Positions 5,840 through 7,963 of a stretch of DNA of 7,963 nucleotides are shown here, piece by piece. Location: positions 1 through 7,963 of the forward strand of contig JAGUVP010000307.1 in the NCBI GenBank assembly GCA_020062805.1, written 5' to 3'. Below the pieces are notes generated by a model. That model saw nothing but the letters and a program-made list of their open reading frames with translations, was not told the origin of the DNA and did not search any database. This DNA is from Candidatus Bipolaricaulis sp. (GTDB taxonomy: Bacteria > Bipolaricaulota > Bipolaricaulia > Bipolaricaulales > Bipolaricaulaceae). Both the position numbers and the translations under genes were made by a program. How positions within the stretch are numbered: the first letter of the stretch is position 1; each line of letters starts with the position of its first letter.

Positions 5840-5868
5840 AGCATAACCATCACGCGGACGCGCATCAA
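5840..5868 (-). promoter_or_regulatory. Promoter of the Lrp-domain gene (TTGATG - 17 bp - TATGCT)
   Basis: On the minus strand a -35 box TTGATG (5868-5863) and a -10 box TATGCT (5845-5840) are separated by 17 bp, with four of six matches each. Transcription would start near 5833, giving a leader of about 20 bases that includes the GGAG site. It supports the 5813 start. It also makes a start of the opposite gene as far upstream as 5834 unlikely. Confidence 0.55.
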
Positions 5869-5913
5869 CGAGGAGAGAATGGATCGGCAACTCGGGGTGC
5901 GCGCGCTCTATGT

Positions 5914-5919
5914 TAGTAT
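5914..5919 (+). promoter_or_regulatory. Possible -10 box of the GNAT-like gene
   Basis: TAGTAT lies 20 bases before the GTG at 5939 in an AT-rich pocket (CTATGTTAGTATC). No convincing -35 box is found at normal spacing. If used, the transcript would start near 5926 and carry only a short leader beginning with GAGG, which favours the 5939 start over 5879. Confidence 0.3.
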
Positions 5920-5938
5920 CTGCCCGAGGCGATCGGCT

Positions 5939-6781
5939 GTGAGCGTACTGGACGACCAGCGGCTGACGGAAGAGAACGCGGGGGAGATCATCTGCTGCCC
6001 CGGCGGGCTGGAGCTCGCGGGCAAGGTGTTCCATGGGGATCTCTCGGCGGTGCTCACGTGGCGTCGGGAGATGCTGAGGCTAGGAATGCAGGGGTTCGTC
6101 TCCTACCAGGATGGCGTGGCCCGGGGGTTCGTCGAGTACATGCCGGCGGAGGTGGCGCCGTTTCCCATCGAGGCGCGCGGAGCGACGGTGCTGATGTGCT
6201 ACCACTGGGTGCCTGCAGTTCAGGAGGACGAACTGGACCACCTCGCCCAGGAGAAGCGTTTGGTCCAGAAAGTGATCGAGGAGGCCGCGGAGCGGTTCTC
6301 CGGGCTGGCCACGCTGGGGTGGGACAACCCGGTGCACTTCCCGATCCCCCTTCTCACGGAGTTGGGGTTTCGAGTCCTGGAGAGGGACGAATCCATCGCG
6401 CTGATGTGGCTCCCGCTGCGAAGAAGGGCCCCGCGGCCGCGGTTGGCCCCGGCAACCTTTGTGCCGCAGGATCTGTCTTCCCAGGGCCTTCTGGCGATCG
6501 AGTCCGCGTGGAGCAGCCGCTGCCCGTACAGCATCCACAACGCGACCAAGCTGGAACAGGCGCTGGCCGGGCTTCCGGAAGAGGCGACGGTGCGCATCCG
6601 TCACCTGCCGCACCGGGTGGACACCCACGCGGAGGCGGTACGTTGGGCCATCCGCCCCTGGAACTGGGAGTGGGCGTTCGCCAACGGCGAGGAGATTCCG
6701 ATCTTCAGGATCAAGATGGAGGAGCTGCAGGACTTGGTCGCGGAGAAGCTTGCGAAGCTGTGCGAGGTGGACGATGGGTGA
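5939..6781 (+). CDS. GNAT-like acetyltransferase-fold protein with C-terminal YoaP/thioredoxin-like segment
   Basis: A 280-residue protein. The N-terminal half (about 1-165) follows the GNAT order: LTEENAGEIICC (9-20), GFVSYQDGVARGFVEYMPAEVAPFPIEA (52-79), VLMCYHWVP (84-92), a helix LVQKVIEEAAERFSG (108-122), LGWDNPVHFPIPLLTELGFRVLERD (126-150) and ALMWLPL (154-160). The second half (172-270) resembles the YoaP-type tail and includes SSRCPYSIHNATKLEQAL (192-209), a thioredoxin-like CPYS with one cysteine. The usual acetyl-CoA loop R/Q-x-x-G-x-G/A is not visible between 92 and 110, where QEDELDHLAQEKRL stands, so acetyl transfer is doubtful. The GTG start at 5939 (GAGG nine bases upstream) fits how related proteins begin and the lower third-position GC upstream. 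The alternative ATG at 5879 (AGGAG, 3-base spacing) gives 300 aa, and 5834 gives 315 aa. Substrate unknown. Confidence 0.8.
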   Translation: MSVLDDQRLTEENAGEIICCPGGLELAGKVFHGDLSAVLTWRREMLRLGMQGFVSYQDGVARGFVEYMPAEVAPFPIEARGATVLMCYHWVPAVQEDELDHLAQEKRLVQKVIEEAAERFSGLATLGWDNPVHFPIPLLTELGFRVLERDESIALMWLPLRRRAPRPRLAPATFVPQDLSSQGLLAIESAWSSRCPYSIHNATKLEQALAGLPEEATVRIRHLPHRVDTHAEAVRWAIRPWNWEWAFANGEEIPIFRIKMEELQDLVAEKLAKLCEVDDG

Positions 6782-6944
6782 TATTGGACGGACAGAGCCA
6801 CGTTCCTCCATCGGCCCGCGTCGGAAGGTTCTCCTGGATCTCGGCAGGGTCACGTGGTCGAACGGCAGGCGTTGTGGTGTGGAGAACCCGCCTCGGGTGC
6901 GAGGGCGAACCGTGGCCGAGGCCTTGGGTGAGGACCGGCGATGA
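6774..6944 (+). CDS. Possible 56-residue ORF overlapping the end of the GNAT-like gene
   Basis: An ATG overlaps the GNAT-like stop (ATGGGTGA, 8-base overlap), the arrangement of a translationally coupled gene. It encodes a basic 56-residue peptide with RKVLLDLGRVTWSNG in the middle and VRGRTVAEALGEDRR at the end. No family is recognised, although the end loosely recalls small MoaD/ThiS-like or antitoxin strand-helix pieces. Third-position GC is about 67%, lower than in the neighbouring sure genes. There is no independent Shine-Dalgarno site. It may be a real small gene, a decayed 3' fragment, or chance. Confidence 0.25.
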   Translation: MGDIGRTEPRSSIGPRRKVLLDLGRVTWSNGRRCGVENPPRVRGRTVAEALGEDRR

Positions 6945-6956
6945 CCAGGAGGCCGG

Positions 6957-6973
6957 CAGCCTGTCTGCGACGA
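6957..6973 (-). repeat. REP-like hairpin repeat, degenerate copy C
   Basis: Seventeen bases, GCAGCCTGTCTGCGACG, are identical to the reverse complement of part of copy B (4742-4758). The outer half of one arm and the GTAG end have decayed. It faces copy D, 32 bp away, in opposite orientation, repeating the inverted-pair layout of copies A and B. Confidence 0.5.
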
Positions 6974-7005
6974 ACGCCAGCAAGACCCCGTGACCAACGA
7001 ACGTC

Positions 7006-7030
7006 CGTCGGGGACAAGCCCCGACGCTAC
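7006..7030 (+). repeat. REP-like hairpin repeat, copy D
   Basis: Perfect arms CGTCGGGG (7006-7013) and CCCCGACG (7019-7026) around loop ACAAG, followed by CTAC (7027-7030). It has the same plan as copy B (CGTC arm, ACARG loop, GACG-CTAC), but the inner four stem bases differ on both sides so that pairing is kept. Confidence 0.65.
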
Positions 7031-7071
7031 GGAGGTCTACGTTCTCCCCTTCGCGGTGGATGTCTGTTCGG

Positions 7072-7153
7072 CCGCGGGGATCCGATCTCCTCCGCGCCTG
7101 CCTATCGCCTGCCTGCAGCAGGCAGGGCAGACAGGTGGCCGCAGGCCCCGCGG
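7072..7153. repeat. Nested inverted repeats upstream of the methyltransferase gene
   Basis: Outer arms CCGCGGGG (7072-7079) and CCCCGCGG (7146-7153) enclose an inner near-perfect palindrome with 9-base arms (CCTGCCTGC at 7108-7116, GCAGGCAGG at 7118-7126). GCCTGCCT is also repeated at 7096-7103 and 7107-7114. The whole could fold as a long branched stem in RNA or as a cruciform. It ends 47 bases before the methyltransferase start. It may be another repetitive element or a transcription terminator region for genes to the left. Confidence 0.45.
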
Positions 7154-7200
7154 GTCATTCCCACACGGGGTGCTAGGTTCCGGAGCTTTGGGATGAACGG

Positions 7201-7963
7201 ATGAACACGACCTACGAGTACCGCGGGCTGATGGCCCTGTATTGGGACCTCCTCCGTGGGGGCACGCGGAAATGGCCGGATCGGGCGTTCTTTCGGTGGG
7301 TGATCATGAAGAGCGGCCAGCCGGTCCTCGACGTCGGCTGTGGCACGGGGCGGCTCCTACTGGAGTACCTCGGTCGGGGGATCGCGATCGAGGGCGTGGA
7401 TGTGTCGCCGGAGATGCTCGCCCTGTGCCGGAGGAAGGCCGAGGAACGCGGCCTGAACCCCGCCCTCTACGAGGGGGCGATGGAGACGCTGGACCTGCCG
7501 CAACGCTACCGGACGATCCTTGTCCCGTCGAGCTCGTTCCAGCTCGTGACGGATCCCGACCTCGCTCAAGGCGCCCTGCGGCGGCTCTGGACCCACCTTC
7601 AGCCCGGCGGGACGTTGGCCCTACCGATCATGGACCTCGACAAGGAGGAGCACGCGGGCGAGTGGACCCTCGCCGCGGAGGCTTCGGACGAGCAGACCGG
7701 CGTGCAGGTGAGGCGCTGGGGGCGCATGACCTACGATCCGGCTGCGCGGCTGGAGAGCACCGAGGACCGCTACGAGCTGGTGCGGGACGGCGTGATCGTG
7801 GCGACCGAGCACCATAGCCGCTCGCCAGCCACGCGGTCGTACACGCTGGCGGAGACCATCGCCATGCTCAAGGAGGCGGGGTATACCGCGATCCGTGCCC
7901 ACTCAAACTTCTCGTCCCGGCCTGCGACGATCGCCGACCGGCTGTTCTGCCTCCTCGCCGAGC
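7201..7963 (+). CDS. Class I SAM-dependent methyltransferase, 3'-truncated by window edge
   Basis: 254 complete codons are visible and the gene continues past the right edge. It should transfer a methyl group from SAM to an unknown substrate, probably a small molecule, in the cytoplasm. SAM motif I is VLDVGCGTG (residues 42-50), the acidic motif II is GVDVS with Asp67, ETLDLP (95-100) is near motif III, and LQPGGTLAL (133-141) is the post-motif segment. These are in the usual order for the Methyltransf_11/25-type Rossmann fold. The N-terminus, YEYRGLMALYWDLLRGG...W, is a typical cap helix for this group. SSSFQLVTDPD (110-120) likely lines the active site. The ATG at 7201 is the only sensible start: an ATG at 7192 in the same frame meets TGA after three codons. 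The ribosome site is weak (GGGA, seven bases upstream). There are no neighbours that reveal the substrate. Confidence 0.88.
   Translation, partial: MNTTYEYRGLMALYWDLLRGGTRKWPDRAFFRWVIMKSGQPVLDVGCGTGRLLLEYLGRGIAIEGVDVSPEMLALCRRKAEERGLNPALYEGAMETLDLPQRYRTILVPSSSFQLVTDPDLAQGALRRLWTHLQPGGTLALPIMDLDKEEHAGEWTLAAEASDEQTGVQVRRWGRMTYDPAARLESTEDRYELVRDGVIVATEHHSRSPATRSYTLAETIAMLKEAGYTAIRAHSNFSSRPATIADRLFCLLAE

Larger units (their letters stand above)
6782..7200. other. Mostly non-coding stretch of about 420 bp between the GNAT-like gene and the methyltransferase
   Basis: Apart from the doubtful 56-residue ORF, no gene is supported. Frames that run through this region cross hairpin repeats and give low-complexity Arg/Pro/Gly translations. 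It contains REP-like copies C and D and the nested palindrome. A weak TAGGTT (7174-7179) 21 bases before the methyltransferase ATG is the only promoter-like motif seen, without a clear -35 box. Confidence 0.5.

Noticed and set aside
6058..6993. Plus-strand 311-codon open frame overlapping the GNAT-like gene in another frame
   Set aside because: Gly/Ala/Arg-rich shadow translation that also runs through the downstream hairpin repeats.
6080..6997. Minus-strand 305-codon open frame opposite the GNAT-like gene
   Set aside because: Shadow frame of a high-GC gene: the translation is Arg/Pro/Gly/Gln-rich and patternless, while the plus strand gives a coherent GNAT-like fold.
7242..7817. Plus-strand 191-codon open frame inside the right-end methyltransferase
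   Set aside because: Frame-shifted shadow of the methyltransferase, which has all SAM motifs in its own frame.
1..7963. CRISPR array, tRNA, rRNA or transposase gene
   Set aside because: No regularly spaced repeat-spacer pattern, no tRNA T-arm signature with matching acceptor stem, no rRNA-like sequence and no transposase motifs were found on reading both strands by eye.

Overview
This is a GC-rich bacterial fragment. Sampled 60-base blocks run from about 47% to 77% GC, and most genic blocks are above 60%. Several genes have strong purine-rich Shine-Dalgarno sites, the recognisable promoters have -10 boxes of the TANNNT kind, and one gene looks leaderless. The methyltransferase and stand-alone Lrp-domain types would fit an environmental lineage such as Chloroflexota or Bipolaricaulota. 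That is a guess from protein flavour only; the window holds no rRNA, tRNA or marker gene that settles it.

Layout. (1) 2-1945 (+): the C-terminal two thirds of an MmeI-like, Type IIL-style restriction-modification methyltransferase; its start lies off the left edge. (2) 3423-1993 (-): a secreted trypsin-like (HtrA-type, S1C) serine protease that lacks a PDZ domain and carries an unrecognised, lower-GC C-terminal half. (3) 3424-3723: a divergent promoter region. (4) 3724-4077 and 4065-4421 (+): two small overlapping genes with the layout of a toxin-antitoxin operon. (5) 4578-4646: the last ~20 codons of a second MmeI-like gene, a relic. (6) 4647-5114: gene-poor, with an inverted pair of REP-like hairpins, an isolated inverted repeat and a 13-bp-stem hairpin. 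(7) 5360-5115 (-): a tiny exported six-cysteine protein. (8) 5813-5538 (-): a stand-alone Lrp/AsnC ligand-binding domain. (9) 5939-6781 (+): a GNAT-like, YoaP-type protein, divergent from (8). (10) 6782-7200: a possible tiny ORF, a second inverted pair of REP-like hairpins and a nested palindrome. (11) 7201-7963 (+): a class I SAM-dependent methyltransferase, cut by the right edge.

The left 4.65 kb reads as an accessory or defence-type neighbourhood: an R-M enzyme, a TA-like pair, and the broken tail of another R-M enzyme. The right part holds small unrelated housekeeping or regulatory genes separated by mobile-type hairpin repeats. The most notable points are the TA-like pair with its apparently leaderless promoter, the REPIN-like inverted hairpin pairs whose stems covary, the composition break inside the protease gene, and the second methyltransferase tail. 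I found no clear new multi-gene system; the TA-like pair is the best candidate.
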